A stretch of 64,000 nucleotides of DNA from Lamellibrachia satsuma (Eukaryota; Annelida; Polychaeta; Sabellida; Siboglinidae), in the NCBI GenBank assembly GCA_033239005.1, contig BSQZ01000053.1, positions 2,898,501 to 2,962,500 of the forward strand. Reading direction: 5' to 3'. This document shows, one piece after another, positions 37,716 to 64,000 of this stretch. The position numbers and the translations under genes were made by a program. Position 1 is the stretch's first letter, and the number at the start of each line of letters is the position of its first letter. Below the pieces are notes generated by a model. That model did no database searches. It was not told the DNA's origin and saw nothing but the letters and a program-made list of their open reading frames with translations.

Positions 37716-38051
37716 CCATTTGAGGAAGGAGCTTTAACCGTTTTTTTATGTTCGCTCTCTTAAAATCTAAACAAATTCACAGTATGAATAATATTTGCGT
37801 CATTGCCGTGTTATAATCTGCATGAAAAATAGTGTTACTCGAGATATTCCATAAACCCCAAAAAACGTTACTGACTTCGCGTTCACCTTAATGTGGACGT
37901 CACACGACTGCGGCCGTATTTTGAGACCACCCCCGTCGACCCCCGACCCGGATGTTGCAGCGGCGTGTTGTTCTGTAAATGCGCAAATATAAACATCAAC
38001 GATTTGACGTGCATGGACGACGCTTAAAGAGAAGGCGGTGCGGGAAGCGTA

Positions 38052-50644
<12,593 letters not shown>

Positions 50645-51054
50645 AGCGGTGGTTTGATCACGCGCCACCCGAGGCGCCACCGATGAAACTGACTGACTAA
50701 TGATAATGAGCAACGAATACAAATATATAATAATTCATATTAATTGTTATGTAATAATACTATACATTCAAAGTGAACATTTGGAGAATGTCACCAAGAT
50801 GTACGTCACAAATCATGAGGTTTTGGTAGCTAACGACTTAACATTGTAAATATAGCAAACGAATGCCGTGCCGGTGGAATGCCAGAAATCTATGACATTC
50901 CATCAACAATGTCCGATAGATGGCAACACTATTTAGCAGGTAGCTCCTCCAAGCGATTGTTCCAGAACTAACAATAACAATGTAACCACTGTCACATTTG
51001 TGTAAAATATCATACCCACGTCAACGACAAAATGTATATCCAGTATTAGCGGTT

Positions 51055-51778
<724 letters not shown>

Positions 51779-51779
51779 A

Positions 51780-52956
51780 GCATGCATACATTTTTATACA
51801 TATATCAGTAAAGATCAATAAACACATTAAAAAGACAAATGAACACAATTCAACCTGCAGTGCTGTCCTCCTTTATCACATCCGTCATGAAAAACCTTTG
51901 ATAGTTGATGATACACTTAGATTTTAATAATTAACCTCTTGAGTACTGGTCTGTTTGCTACATGTAGGGTAGTGGCTGCCCGGGTTGCTCTCTGCAGATA
52001 ATTTGCTACGTGCATACCACAGCAAAAGGACTGTGTTGTCTATGTTAACGCCCAACAGTGAGCAGAGAAATGTGTGCCGTGTGCGAAACTTTGTGTATTT
52101 CTTGCGCACTTAATAACCATTTCACGGGGACATGAACAGTAGACAACATATGGGATGATGCTATTCAGACTACCAAAACGAAGATATTCCCCGGCTTTCT
52201 TCATGGCCTGAGCCTTCCCCGTCCACTGGTCAATGCGTTGCTCGGGGTGGAATGACATAAGATTTGTGACCATGTGAAAATTCTGCCACTGTTCGACGAC
52301 TTGTTCCAACTCTTCATCAAGTGAAACTTTGGTGAACTAATCTGCCAAGATCAGAACGTTGTACACAAAGACAACATGTAAATGATTATCTGACGTTATA
52401 GCTACGAGCCTGAAAGTGTTACCCTATTACTATGTTTTATGCTTTATGGCAACCATGTATTTCAGTAAGCAATACACACATTTTTTCCATGAGAACTCTG
52501 CCCTCTTGCGTGCGTCAGGGATACGTATAAACACCACAGCCACGTCTTTGATTGGGAACTTATCCAGCATTTTGCCCAAAATTCCCCATTAATTTTCTTG
52601 TTGACAGCCACAGGAAGGCAAAGATCGCAAAGTCCGTATGGCAAAGATAAGCCTAGTCTGATGTTATATATAACAATAGGTTTATGTAGGCCTAGGAATG
52701 GATGCTGCAAAAAAATACATTAGGCCTATATGCCACCGCTGGTTACTGGCTCAGACGTTCGCTGTGCATGGATGTGTCGCGCACCTCGAAGAAAGTATTC
52801 AAGTCCCGAGCAGTCTCGCGCTGGGTGGGGATCTCACAGGTATCACTGTCTGCTAAGCAGTTCCTAGCCCATGGTCTGCATCTGAATCTGAAACAATATT
52901 CTCAACGCTCTTTAAGAGCCAAACGAGAAGACATTGGGTGCGTGTGTTTGACGCAG
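51780..52956 (-). pseudogene. unassigned coding-like minus-strand segments
   Basis: The minus strand at 52309-52040 reads VEQWQNFHMVTNLMSFHPEQ and GKAQAMKKAGEYLRFGSLNS. At about 52575-52440 another frame reads LDKFPIKDVAVVFIRIPDAR, KRAEFSWKKCVYCLLKYMVA and then a stop. These look like remnants of real protein sequence, perhaps a transposon ORF, but I do not recognise the family and the frames are broken. Confidence 0.3.
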
Positions 52957-54906
52957 CTAGTGGCAATAAAGTTGGTCTTTCTGGATGCGTAGATGTTTGA
53001 ACGCTTCTCGTTTGGAGTGATAGGTATTTGATATGTTAGCAATGATTAATTTTATTTCACGTAACGTAATCCAGTCGCGGAGGTCTTGGGGACATAAATA
53101 GAGTTTGCGTCTAATAAATCCTCGGGCCCTGTTTGCTTTGGCCGTAATAGTGTTGAGATGCACGATTCCCCTCTTGAAGTTGTTCATGATTTCTACCCCT
53201 AAATATGAGTGATATGTTGTTTCTTGTAACGTTGAGTTGCCTAACGTATATTTGAATTGTTTGGATGAACTAACATGTGACAGACGTAATAAAAAACATT
53301 TTGAAGTATTAAATATCATCTGCCGTGTATCCTGCTATTTGGACAGGGTGTTGAGATCTAACTGGAGTTGCTGAAAATCTGGTGAGCGTCTAATTGGGGT
53401 AAACATGACACAATCGTCGGCAAACATTCTGACTGTGGAGTTGATGTTATTTGGCAAATCATTGATATACATAGAAAAAAGTAAAGGATCGACCACTGTT
53501 CCCTGGGGCACCCCTGACTTGACGTGAATCCACTACGAATTATCTTCATCTACAACTACTTTTCTTTCCTTTTAGTGAGGAAATTTGAAATAGAATTGAA
53601 TGTGCTTCCCGTGATATCATAGTTGTTGATTTTATGAAGTAATCGTCTGTGCGGTACCTTATCGAAGGCCTTCGAGAAGTCCATAATTACCATGTTTATC
53701 TGGGTCCTATATTGTCAAGAGATTGTGCCAACTCATGTCTGGATAAGTTGGGTCTCGCAAGAGTGACGTTTGCGAAATACGTGTTGTCGGTCGGTTAAGA
53801 TATCAGCATGATCAAGATATTGCATTATGTTGCTATGCAGGATGTGCTTAAGCACCTTACAACACATAGACGTAAGCGAGACAGGTCGGTAGTTACTAGA
53901 TGTATATCTCTCATTTTGAAGATCGGAGATATGTTGGCAAAGAGCCAGTCTGGTGGAATTACTCATGTGCTTAGAGACTTGCTGAAAGTCGGTGTTAAGA
54001 CCGGTGCAACTTTCCTTCTAGGGTGATTTCCATAGTCGGCATCCATGGGATTTTTGGACCTGTATGGTCGTCTAACGGGTCTTCATGAGTGAAAACAGAT
54101 TGGAACTGCTCGTTCAGAATCTCAGTTTTCTTTATGTTTTCAGAATACATTTGCCCCTGGCTTTTAACGTCTGGGATACCTGTTGTATATTTTTTCTTAA
54201 TGAAAGTCCAACATTTTTTGTAGATGAGAGGCATGTAGACCTAACATAATTCCAGTACGATTCTCTATGGTTTCCTTTTGGGACTGTTTTCTCAGTTTCC
54301 AAAATTTCGCCCAGTCTTCGGGTTCGCAAGTCGTTTTGGCATGGTTGAAGCCACGTTGTTTTTGCGTTAATCTGTGTTTGACTGTGTGTTTTATCCATGG
54401 GGTATGTTTTTACTGGTACCAATTTTAGATGGGATGTTTTATTCATAGCCTTGACGATACTTATAAAAGGTGACCAAATTTCATTAGCTGATTTTCTAGC
54501 ATTTACTGGTGATGCTGTTAGTTCGCTTATATCGTTCAGGTCACTTTTCAAGTAATTCACTTTAGCCTTGTTGTGCATGAATACTTTCTTGGGTTCTCGT
54601 TTTTTCAGATTTGGCTTTGTTGATATGTTCACCATTGGAATTCCATCGTGGTTGTTGATGCCTGGAAGTAGCGTAAGCGGTTATATACGTGTGGGGTTGG
54701 ATACGAAGAACAAAAGCAAGTATATTGTCTTTTCTTTTGGATTCGTTAACTAGTTGGTACTGTGAGAATTCATCTGCAATGTCCATGAGTTGCCGTGATG
54801 TGGCTGGCTTATTGCAACCTTGTCTATGAGAGTGGGATTCCCACAGGATGTCGCCCGTGTTCAAATCTCCTCCCAAGCAGACAGTCATGTTAGACACCAG
54901 CCACAC
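52957..54906 (-). pseudogene. LINE family B, heavily decayed (endonuclease to RT C-terminus)
   Basis: Minus-strand blocks appear in order: VCLGGDLNTGDILWES (APE endonuclease), SNYRPVSLTSMCCKVLKHIL (RT start), NDLPNNINSTVRMFADDCVM (RT catalytic FADD), and LGNSTLQETTYHSYLGVEIM with RRKLYLCPQDLRDW (RT thumb). Many frameshifts and stops separate them. Its endonuclease end runs directly into the 29-bp minisatellite. Confidence 0.88.
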
Positions 54907-56510
54907 AAGCCGGTCAAGTTAGACACCAGCCACACAAACCGGTCAAGTTAGACACCGGCCACACAAGCCGGTCATGTTAGACACCAGCCACACAAGCCGG
55001 TCATGTTAGACACCGGCCACACAAGCCGGTCATGTTAGACACCAGCCACACAAACCGGTCAAGTTAGACACCGGCCACACAAGCCGGTCATGTTAGACAC
55101 CAGCCACACAAGCCGGTCATGTTAGACACCGGCCACACAAGCCGGTCATGTTAGACACCGGCCACACAAGCCGGTCATGTTAGACACCAGCCACACAAGC
55201 CGGTCATGTTAGACACCAGCCACACAAGCCGGTCATGTTAGACACCAGCCACACAAGCCGGTCATGTTAGACACCGGCCACACAAGCCGGTCATGTTAGA
55301 CAACAGCCACACAAGCCGGTCATGTTAGACACAAACCACACAAGCCGGTCAAGTTAGACACCGGCCACACAAGCCGGTCATGTTAGACACCAACCACACA
55401 AGCCGGTCATGTTAGACACCGGCCACACAAACCGGTCATGTTAGACACCAGCCACACAAGCCGGTCATGTTAGACACCAGCCACGCAAGCCGGTCATGTT
55501 AGACACCAACCACACAAGCCGGCCAAGTTAGACACCGGCCACACAAGCCGGTCAAGTTAGACACCAGCCACACAAACCGGTCAAGTTAGACACCGGCCAC
55601 ACAAGCCGGTCATGTTAGACACCAGCCACACAAGCCGGTCATGTTAGACACCGGCCACACAAGCCGGTCATGTTAGACACCGGCCACACAAGCCGGTCAT
55701 GTTAGACACCAGCCACACAAGCCGGTCATGTTAGACACCAGCCACACAAGCCGGTCATGTTAGACACCAGCCACACAAGCCGGTCATGTTAGACACCGGC
55801 CACACAAGCCGGTCATGTTAGACAACAGCCACACAAGCCGGTCATGTTAGACACAAACCACACAAGCCGGTCAAGTTGGACACCGGCCACACAAGCCGGT
55901 CATGTTAGACACCAACCACACAAGCCGGTCATGTTAGACACCGGCCACACAAACCGGTCATGTTAGACACCAGCCACACAAGCCGGTCATGTTAGACACC
56001 AGCCACGCAAGCCGGTCATGTTAGACACCAACCACACAAGCCGGCCAAGTTAAACACCGGCCACACAAGCCGGTCATGTTAGACACCAACCACACAAGCC
56101 GGTCATGTTAGACACCGGCCACACAAGCCGGTCATGTTAGACACCAGCCACACAAGCCGGTCATGTTAGACACCAGCCACACAAGCCGGTCATGTTAGAC
56201 ACCAGCCACACAAGCCGGTCATGTTAGACACCGGCCACACAAGCCGGTCATGTTAGACAACAGCCACACAAGCCGGTCATGTTAGACACAAACCACACAA
56301 GCCGGTCAAGTTAGACACCGGCCACACAAGCCGGTCATGTTAGACACCAACCACACAAGCCGGTCATGTTAGACACCGGCCACACAAACCGGTCATGTTA
56401 GACACCAGCCACACAAGCCGGTCATGTTAGACACCAGCCACGCAAGCCGGTCATGTTAGACACCAGCCACACAAGCCGGTCATGTTAGACACCAGCCACA
56501 CGAACAGGGT
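54887..56510. repeat. 29-bp minisatellite grown from LINE coding sequence
   Basis: About 56 units of GTTAGACACCAGCCACACAA plus GCCGGTCAT, 29 bp each. The first unit is still part of the LINE endonuclease frame (WLVSNMTVCLGG). A rare variant (ACAACAGCCAC) recurs at 55301, 55823 and 56258, intervals of 522 and 435 bp (18 and 15 units), showing higher-order duplication. There are no spacers, so it is not a CRISPR. Confidence 0.95.
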
Positions 56511-58270
56511 CAAACAAAGATAACATATTTATTAACATCACGTCTTCTTTACAAAATATGCAACTGTAATTTGCACGCACACACGCATGCACGCACGCAC
56601 GCACTCATGCATGCACGTAACACGTACGTAGCACGTAGGCACAACTTATGCACGCACATACGCACGCACGCACATTAAAACCAAGACAAACTTGCCCCTG
56701 CCACCACGGCACTTTCCTTGACCACAAGGTGGAGTTGGCCTACTTGTGCAGGCTGCGTCTACCCCAGTCAAGTAGCGAAATTGACCGGCAAATAAACGAT
56801 AATTATAGTTTATAAATGCTACATATGTTGTCTTGAATGCGGGACATGTCCCGTACATTTTCTCACACACGGACAAAGCCTATCATAATCTATAATTGGG
56901 CTTCAAACTGAGCAGTGAAGAAACGCGGCCATGCTTGAATAGTTTCCACCGACACATTCCGTCTACAGCGAGGCGTGTTTGTGGCCGTGGACCGCCGTGG
57001 ACGCACAGCACCAGAAACCATTGCTTTCACGACCGTGTCTCATACCAAGGCTTCCTGTGTATATTAGCAAACCCTACGCCGGTCACACATAAATATGTTT
57101 TGTACGTGATAATTTATAAATGCTGAAGGCTGCTGTCTTTATGCCTAAAACACGCACTTGCTACGGCAAGTTTGTCCTCATATCGAGGTTCAGACCGCTC
57201 GTGTGTTACCACCTGTTATCCAAACAGATGACCTTCTTTAATGACTTTAATGACAATAATAACAATAACGACAGTAAAGACAGTAACGACAATAACGACG
57301 ATAACAAGAGTAAAAAATAACAAAAACAAAATAATAATAAGGGCTAAGAATATACACAGGTAAATATGGTTACTTCTACAATTTAGGAAATACAAAAAGA
57401 TCAACTAGGTGATTGCGGCAAATTAATTAGGGAGTTGATAGGAAAACGTGCTTAACAAGTTCGTTACAGCCGTTCAGTTTGAAGTAGTCTACTTTAATGA
57501 ACACTTACGTTATTAATATTTAGCTAAACACAATTTCAAGTATTACTTATTGAATTCTTCGGATGACTCTAACTCATCGCTTACCAAGTGGCGCCCATGT
57601 TGCATTGTAACACATTCTCTGGATAAACGAGATATGACTGTTAGCCCTGTACGTAATCAAACTATGATGCCCCTATTGATCACTGAATGTGCTAAATCGG
57701 GACCTAGCTAAATCGTCGTAATGACTTGTAAAACACTACGTACGACCTACGAGAGGTCACGTCATCCGCGTCTGACACGCCTTTGTTCCTATACGGAGTC
57801 GCGGGCGCCAATAGCCTTACGACATTACCCCAACAATGCATGTAATCGCATTTCTGCTAGTACATATGCCATAAGCACCGTTGTTACTGTGTATTTGAAT
57901 GGCCCGTTTCTTGTGGTTTTTTCGATTAAGCAATGCGTCGCTTCATGCAGACTGCCAGCCGCCAGACACTGATAGCAAACCAGTTGTTCTAAGTTGGTCT
58001 TTGGGCTTTTTTGTGGACACACAAGACGGTAATATTAACGCGCCGGTGGTTTTAGAAAGTAACACAGTTTCGTGTCTCCGGCCGCCACAAGAACCATTTT
58101 GCGTGAGCGCGATAAGCACATTTGTTCAAAGGTGCACTAGTCCGATTGATCGTTTCATTACACGCGATTAAACATATGCACTTGCATGCCGCTTGCGACA
58201 ACACGGCAGGAGTTAAGCTGGGTTAAGTTGACGGCTAATAGTAAACCGATTTGTTGTCGAACCCAGCACC
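56511..58270. other. intergenic, no gene recognised
   Basis: (CACG)-type microsatellite at 56575-56670, GACAATAAC repeats at 57245-57310, and a GC-richer patch at 57720-58170 with short frames that resemble no family. Confidence 0.4.
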
Positions 58271-58276
58271 TGACGT

Positions 58277-58578
58277 CACACTCTCCGACAGTGGCGCCAC
58301 TTGCCATATCACCACTGCCACAACTTAATTATAAATTCAAAACGGACATTTGCGGGGTGTTGTGAACGACTGGTTGGCTGGCAACGCGATTGTTTTTTAC
58401 GTCTTGTTGCGTCATCGCAACTGAACACTACTCACATTTGTATGTAATTAAACTTGAGAGAGTTCTTGAAACAAATTAGGAGTTTACCAAATGAAATAAA
58501 GTTGTGCAGAATCTGCACATGAAATGTAAGTTGTGGCAGTGGTGAAATGGTGAGTGGCGCCTCTGGTGGGGAGTTTGG
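58277..58578. mobile_element. MITE family M1, copy 1
   Basis: The left arm (CTCTCCGACAGTGGCGCCAC, then ATATCACCACTGCCACAACTT) is complementary to the right arm (AAGTTGTGGCAGTGGTGAAA, then GAGTGGCGCC). The interior contains ATAAATTCAAAACGGACA and GGCAACGCGATTG. A second copy is at 61800-62252. There is no ORF. Confidence 0.75.
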
Positions 58579-58859
58579 ATGTTCGTGTGTAGAGCAATGA
58601 ACTGCACTCCGTCAGGAATACGTAATAGTCATGTCACCGATCCGCGATAAAACATGCATTTCTGGATATGAATAACGCCGGTAAACAATTTAGTCAAAAC
58701 AGACAGCGACCCGTGAATGGCTACGCTGAATGTAGGTTGTATCACTAATCCGATAGATTTAGAAATTCTAGCTAATAGAAACAAAGTACTAATCGAGGAA
58801 GCCGACAGCCAATTTTCAGGTCGCTGGCGAAAATGCAAAACTGCACATTTATCCCATCT

Positions 58860-59400
58860 TAGTTCCGATCCTGTTTAGAACTAAGTACAACGTTTCCGTT
58901 TGCCGCGAAGCCAGACGCGCTTTCAGGCGACGCAGCATTTAGCCAGGCAATAAACGACGGTGCTGGGGCAATTAGACGCGCCCGAAGAATGCGTAATGAT
59001 TGTTTTAGCGTCTCGTTAATCGGTGATTCGGACGCCCCGAGTAAGTGGCGCGTCTGTTCCGGCCTTTACTCACTGCTGAACGTCCGCTTACGTGCCGCGC
59101 GGAACGTGCCTCAAATGTCTGAGGTTGTGTCACTGCTTGGACTAATAGTTCGTTTTTGCCGTGGCGCACATCCGGAACAAGAGTTTCCTGCGTAGGGTTT
59201 ACTTGTGACAACATCCAATATATACGGAATCACAGATATAGGAACTTAGCTGCTATTGCATGTGAATGGCTGTCGTTAAAATACGATAGAGCGGCTGCGT
59301 TTATATCAATTAACTTTGCTGCGCAGATCGGACGAGAGCTGTCCGCAGTGCAGGCTTTTAACGGATCACTAAAACTCGGGTTTTCATAAATGACTCTAAT
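58860..59400. other. GC-richer unique patch, possible regulatory element
   Basis: The composition is distinctly GC- and CpG-richer than its flanks, with homeodomain-type cores (CAATTAGACGCGCC). Short open frames cross it without family resemblance. Confidence 0.25.
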
Positions 59401-59558
59401 GTTTATCTATGTGCTTGCGTTAGTGTTCTCTCGTTCTAATATAAATTTATTGAAATGGCATTATTAAAAGTAAATGTCAAAAACGTAACTGTTGTTGCTT
59501 ATTTAAACGAAACACACATGCAAGTTACACCTAAACGTCTGACTGTTATGCAGTGTAC

Positions 59559-59560
<2 letters not shown>

Positions 59561-59655
<95 letters not shown>

Positions 59656-59656
59656 A
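59561..59656. repeat. GT / GTGC microsatellite
   Basis: (GT)n then about 16 (GTGC) units. Confidence 0.98.
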
Positions 59657-59734
59657 TCTGATTAGAACTGCGCTCGGCATAAACACATAAAGTTCGTATT
59701 GTACTTTGGAAATTAATTAAAATCCATCCACAAC

Positions 59735-60065
59735 TGGTTTAGCCTATCGCGAATCCGGTCCGTTGATGTCCAAATATGTAGGCCTAGAGTGTAAATAGAT
59801 TAATTAACATCCGCAGTCGATTTAATTAAAACAACTTGTATTTTTGTTTAAATCATCGGAATAATTGATTTTAGTCGTTAGATCTGGTAAGGCTCAAAAT
59901 ATTGGATATCCAAAATGGTAAACACTTTGCGGGTGAATGCCGATAACGGACATTACTTCCACCCTCTCGCATATCACATTACAAAGTTACGAAATGTCAC
60001 CAAGGGTGAAATTCGTTAGTTTTCAGCGTTTCCATTTTCACTTCATTCAGTGTTTGAGCAAACAT
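59735..60065 (-). repeat. interspersed repeat R2, copy 2 (inverted)
   Basis: The reverse complement of 37395-37715 with moderate divergence; shared phrases include TAGCCTATCGCGAATCCGGT and GGATATCCAAAATGGTAAAC. Confidence 0.65.
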
Positions 60066-60798
60066 TACATGATTTAATAGTTTGCCTTATGATTTCACAA
60101 AACCTACATACAAAAGTCTACAAATGAAATAGCAAGTTGCACTGGATATTAGGTAGGTTTGATATTTCGCAAAATGAATTTTAAATGAGTCTAACAAAAA
60201 AATCGGTTTGAGGAGGAACGTTTAAGGACGTCCGCCTGTTCGTCTGAATGTAGCTGGTGTTTGTATTTATCCGCGGAAAAATGTGGGACATCTAAGACAA
60301 TCTTCTGCGTTGAAAGTAATGCGCCAAAGTAACTGTAATTTGTAGTGGCTAGCCGACGTTTTAGTGATATAATGATTTTTACGCTGGCCGATGCTTATAT
60401 TGAATATGACTCACTGCGTTATTTGCCTATTATTTTCAGCGTGTTTATTTTGCGTCGTATTGCCGCAGTCATAATCTGACGTCATACAAACTGCGTTCCA
60501 GGTGACGCGACAAATATGTTGAACTCGATATATCTTATCCGACGTTTCGTACGAACTTTGCTCGGTCACGTTGCGTCACGGGTGGTTGTTAACGGCCCGC
60601 TAGGGTTCCTGGATTTGTATTTACAACATGCGCTACATTGAAGCATTTATTCCAAGGTGGTAGTTGCGCGTATGATATTGCCTTCCCGAACAATGCTGTT
60701 TTTGTTCTCTGGAAACACTGCAGTGTGCTTACCCCAGTCAACCTAAACTTTTGTTTCTATCATTTATGTCGAACCGGACATTAGAACTGCTGTGCAGG

Positions 60799-61079
<281 letters not shown>

Positions 61080-61799
61080 CTTCGGTTAAAACGGTTTTAT
61101 TATCTAACAAGCACGGCCTTCTCGAAACATGCGTGGCACCTGGAGATCCAGGGTGACATACTTGGGAATGACGGCACAGGATACAATGAAAAAAAATGGA
61201 TAAATATAAATGCTATAACTTTTTTTTATCTTTCATCCCCATTGACAGTTTCAAATAAGACTTAAGTAAACATTCTATATACGATTCCTTCGGTCGCGTT
61301 GTTTTCGTTTCCGGGATATGTATATATTCATTTCAAGCATGTGTAGTGCATCGAATGTGTAGTGCATCGTGTTGTACCTACTACACCGGCCCAAGTATGC
61401 TATTTTTGTTGTTTCTATTTATTCATCACGCATTCACACCAGTCCAGTAATTCTACGTCTTGTTATTGCTATTTACATGTTTCTAAAAGTTTTATTTTGT
61501 TTTAGTTCCAATCGCGTTTTAATCAGCCCCGCTGCTTCAAATAGATCTTCTGGTTAACAAAATATCCCACCGATACATTATGATCTATTGAACATAACAT
61601 TATATTTTAATTGATAGTGAAAACAATGCATACATAAATGAACGACAGAGCATCTGACTTTGTGACTGTATGAGAAACACGTAATTTTTCAATGCATAAT
61701 TATATTTATTTCGATTACCTTTAAACGACTACTGTTCTCTATCAAAGCATAATTATGTAGACAATAAGTAATGTCACTGACGGGCGGCCAAAGCGACGG

Positions 61800-62252
61800 A
61801 ACAGCTGACAGTGTCGCTACTCAGAATATCACCATTACCATAACTTGATTATAAATTCAAAACGGACAGTCGCGGATTGGTATAGATAGGACGGGTTGGC
61901 AGGGCAACGCGATTGGTGTATATATATATATAGGACGGGTTGCCAGGGCAACGCGATTGGTATATATATATAGGACGGGTTGCCAGGGCAACGCGATTGT
62001 TGTTTACGTCTTGTTACGTTGTTGCAACTGTGCACTTGAGTATACGGAACATCATTTCGAACAAAGACAAACGTCTTTGTGTTCCTAGACACATATTCAA
62101 TACAAACATTATCCACAATTTTGGGCAACTGAAATTGACAGATTTCTTGATAAACACCATGAATTTACCAATTGAAATAAAGATTGTGCACATCAAATGT
62201 AAGATGTGGCAGTGGTGATATGTTGAGTGGCGCCACTGGTGGAGAGTTTGGT
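61800..62252. mobile_element. MITE family M1, copy 2 with internal triplication
   Basis: Same element as 58277-58578 (ATAAATTCAAAACGGACAGT, AAGATGTGGCAGTGGTGATA, GAGTGGCGCCACTGGTGGAG). The internal segment GGACGGGTTGCCAGGGCAAC with GCGATTG is present three times (about 61889, 61933 and 61973), separated by TA runs. Confidence 0.75.
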
Positions 62253-62259
62253 ATACATT

Positions 62260-64000
62260 CTAATTTTTCATGAGATGCGAGACTACATTTGCGCAGCCGA
62301 CGTTGTCACAACTGATTCAATCACGACTTCTAGTGACGTGCGCTAATTACAAAGCGGTATAGGAACCGCGGACATCAAACCTGTAAACGGAACAATCACA
62401 AACACGCAGTCGCTAAAACTACAGAGAACCGCCGCTACCAGAACCACTCTCGGCGTGCGATGCACGTATAGCTGCTATAAGCCGATTGTACACATCGTTG
62501 CACACGGAGAACGCGCATAAACGACTCGCAGAAACGTTGCCGCTGTAGGCGAGATCGTCAAGCGGGTAGTTGTGTTACGACGAAACTAGGTCAACGCACC
62601 GAGAGATTCCACCGCAATAGTCACGCGTCTCAACTAATGTTTGTTCCAATGAGCTGTTGGTGCCTTTATTTCTGCAGAGTAGGGTGGGTGAAACTTTCAG
62701 GCGTGACGTAGCACCCTCCCCGTGTCTAGTTTGTAACTGTATAAGGCTCGAAAATAAACATTTTCAGATAGCCAGATGGAACCGCATATCGTTATGTCCA
62801 TCTCGTTACAGAACAATTGCAACAGAAGCAAAACATGCGGTAAGCTATTCACATGAACATTTGAGCTTCACAATTATACACATCGGCCTTACCAAGATGG
62901 GACTTTGTACTTTGTACGCCTCGGGAAACTGAGAAAAAAATAATTCAATGACATTGCATATAATAGGCACATACGAGTATAGTTGTGGCATAAGTTTATC
63001 GACAACGAGGCCCGTCTTCCGAACAATTGTAGATGATGATGAGATAAGTACTGAAGTATGAGCTGTTGTGGAAGAATAAAAGTGACGTCACTGAGGAAAC
63101 TTAACAAGTTGCACTGTCTAATTCGATGTAGATATTATAGATGCGATCCGCGTGGTGGGAGTAATTCGACAGAAAGTCAAACAGTTGCTCGTTCGTTCGT
63201 ACGTACGTACGTACGCACGTACGATAATTGTTGTGTCAGCACACGTGTATGCGTATACGAGCACCCGCACGCATAAACGTGCGTGCCTGCAAGCATGTAT
63301 ATTCCTACAACAACATCCACGTTAACAACTTCGAGTGACAAGATCGATTGCAAAATAACGCGTCTTCTGACACATCTCCTAGAACGCGACCGGCCTCTTG
63401 AACGTCGCACTTCGCAGTTAAGCGGGTTAATATTACCACGAAACGCGATGCCGCCCAGGAAGTCTGCCGCAGTCCGGCCTACTTCGAGGGGTTGATTCTG
63501 GTCGCTCGTACGACGCCGATGCGACATCTCCGTCTCTGGGCGCGACTCTTGACACGCGCGCGACAAATTGACTACTCCTAGCGACACATCGACAAGTTGA
63601 TCGTTTTCGTTCGGGCTATTAATTGCGCCGGCGTTCGGGTAATTAGACACGGGTCGCCCAAGTACCGCACGTGCTGGCCGCTTCTGTTTCTACCCGCCCG
63701 GGCGCGGTTCGGCCGTTCCCGGCCAGATTTAGCGTATACGTGGCGCATTGTTTGCTGAGCCGATGTCGCGATGCGTCAACGCCAGTAGGCCGACGACAAA
63801 ACCGGCGCTGAATAGGCGTTCGACAGCGAGGGAATAGAGCGCCGGCGTGTATTGTTTCTAGGCGCCTTATGCGGATTTCGACTGGCACGTTTAATCGCTG
63901 AATGAGATTGCGTCAATGTGATTTCTGGAAATCGCCTGAAAGCCGATCTAGCCGATATGCTTTCGGCGTGAAATTGATGCGTTAATGCGGACATTGAGCG
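62260..64000. other. no gene recognised; GC-rich end of window
   Basis: The sequence from about 63150 onward is GC- and CpG-rich, with short microsatellite-like CGTACGTACG at 63200. The minus-strand frame 63650-63177 begins plausibly but runs into low-complexity sequence. It may be the edge of a CpG island or of a gene outside the window. Confidence 0.3.

Noticed and set aside
54887..56510. CRISPR-like regular 29-bp repeat array
   Set aside because: Units are directly adjacent with no unique spacers, in a eukaryotic context, and the unit derives from a LINE.
63177..63650. 157-codon minus-strand frame at the window end
   Set aside because: The C-terminal half is microsatellite-like and the N-terminal half matches no family I know; kept only as a GC-rich region.

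Overview
The window is nuclear DNA of a metazoan, most likely a marine invertebrate. The evidence is spliced genes with GT-AG introns, CR1/L2-like LINE fragments, a tRNA-derived SINE, foldback MITE-like elements and an extreme density of micro- and minisatellites. The sequence alone does not let me name the phylum. Most of the window is non-coding. I find two convincing protein-coding genes, both reconstructed from short exons with compatible phases; most long open frames are tandem repeats read as protein.

Gene 1 is on the minus strand, 20928 to 5321. It is a three-exon globin of 197 residues with introns exactly at the classical globin positions B12.2 and G7.0. Its N-terminus reads MGC, the dual-acylation signal known from membrane-bound globin X. 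It has a distal Gln instead of His, and its C-terminal tail and stop codon lie inside a 71-bp minisatellite. Intron 1 (about 11.4 kb) carries a 2.8-kb 42-bp minisatellite; intron 2 carries a 59-bp minisatellite and a 144-bp foldback hairpin.

Gene 2 is on the plus strand, 38052 to 50644. It has ten exons whose phases all agree and encodes 480 residues: signal peptide, MNNL domain (Notch-ligand N-terminus), DSL domain (six cysteines), Thr/Pro-rich linker, and a complete fibrinogen C-terminal domain (FReD) ending in a stop. There are no EGF repeats and no membrane anchor, so it looks like a secreted Notch-ligand-type recognition module fused to a fibrinogen lectin-like head. I know of no described family with this order, and it is the main find. 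Its introns carry a hexamer satellite, a five-fold CRE (TGACGTCA) array and several antisense LINE fragments.

Layout: 1-4.6 kb duplicated AT-rich sequence and a LINE relic; 4.6-21 kb globin gene; 21-38 kb intergenic DNA with minisatellites, octamer-motif clusters, LINE and SINE copies and one unassigned coding-like patch (36.6-37.0 kb); 38-50.6 kb MNNL-DSL-FReD gene; 51-56.5 kb an inverted-repeat element, a decayed second LINE and a 29-bp minisatellite that grew out of that LINE; 56.5-64 kb MITE pairs, microsatellites and GC-richer non-coding patches. A recurring theme is minisatellites seeded from older sequence, either a globin exon end, a LINE coding region or a SINE flank.
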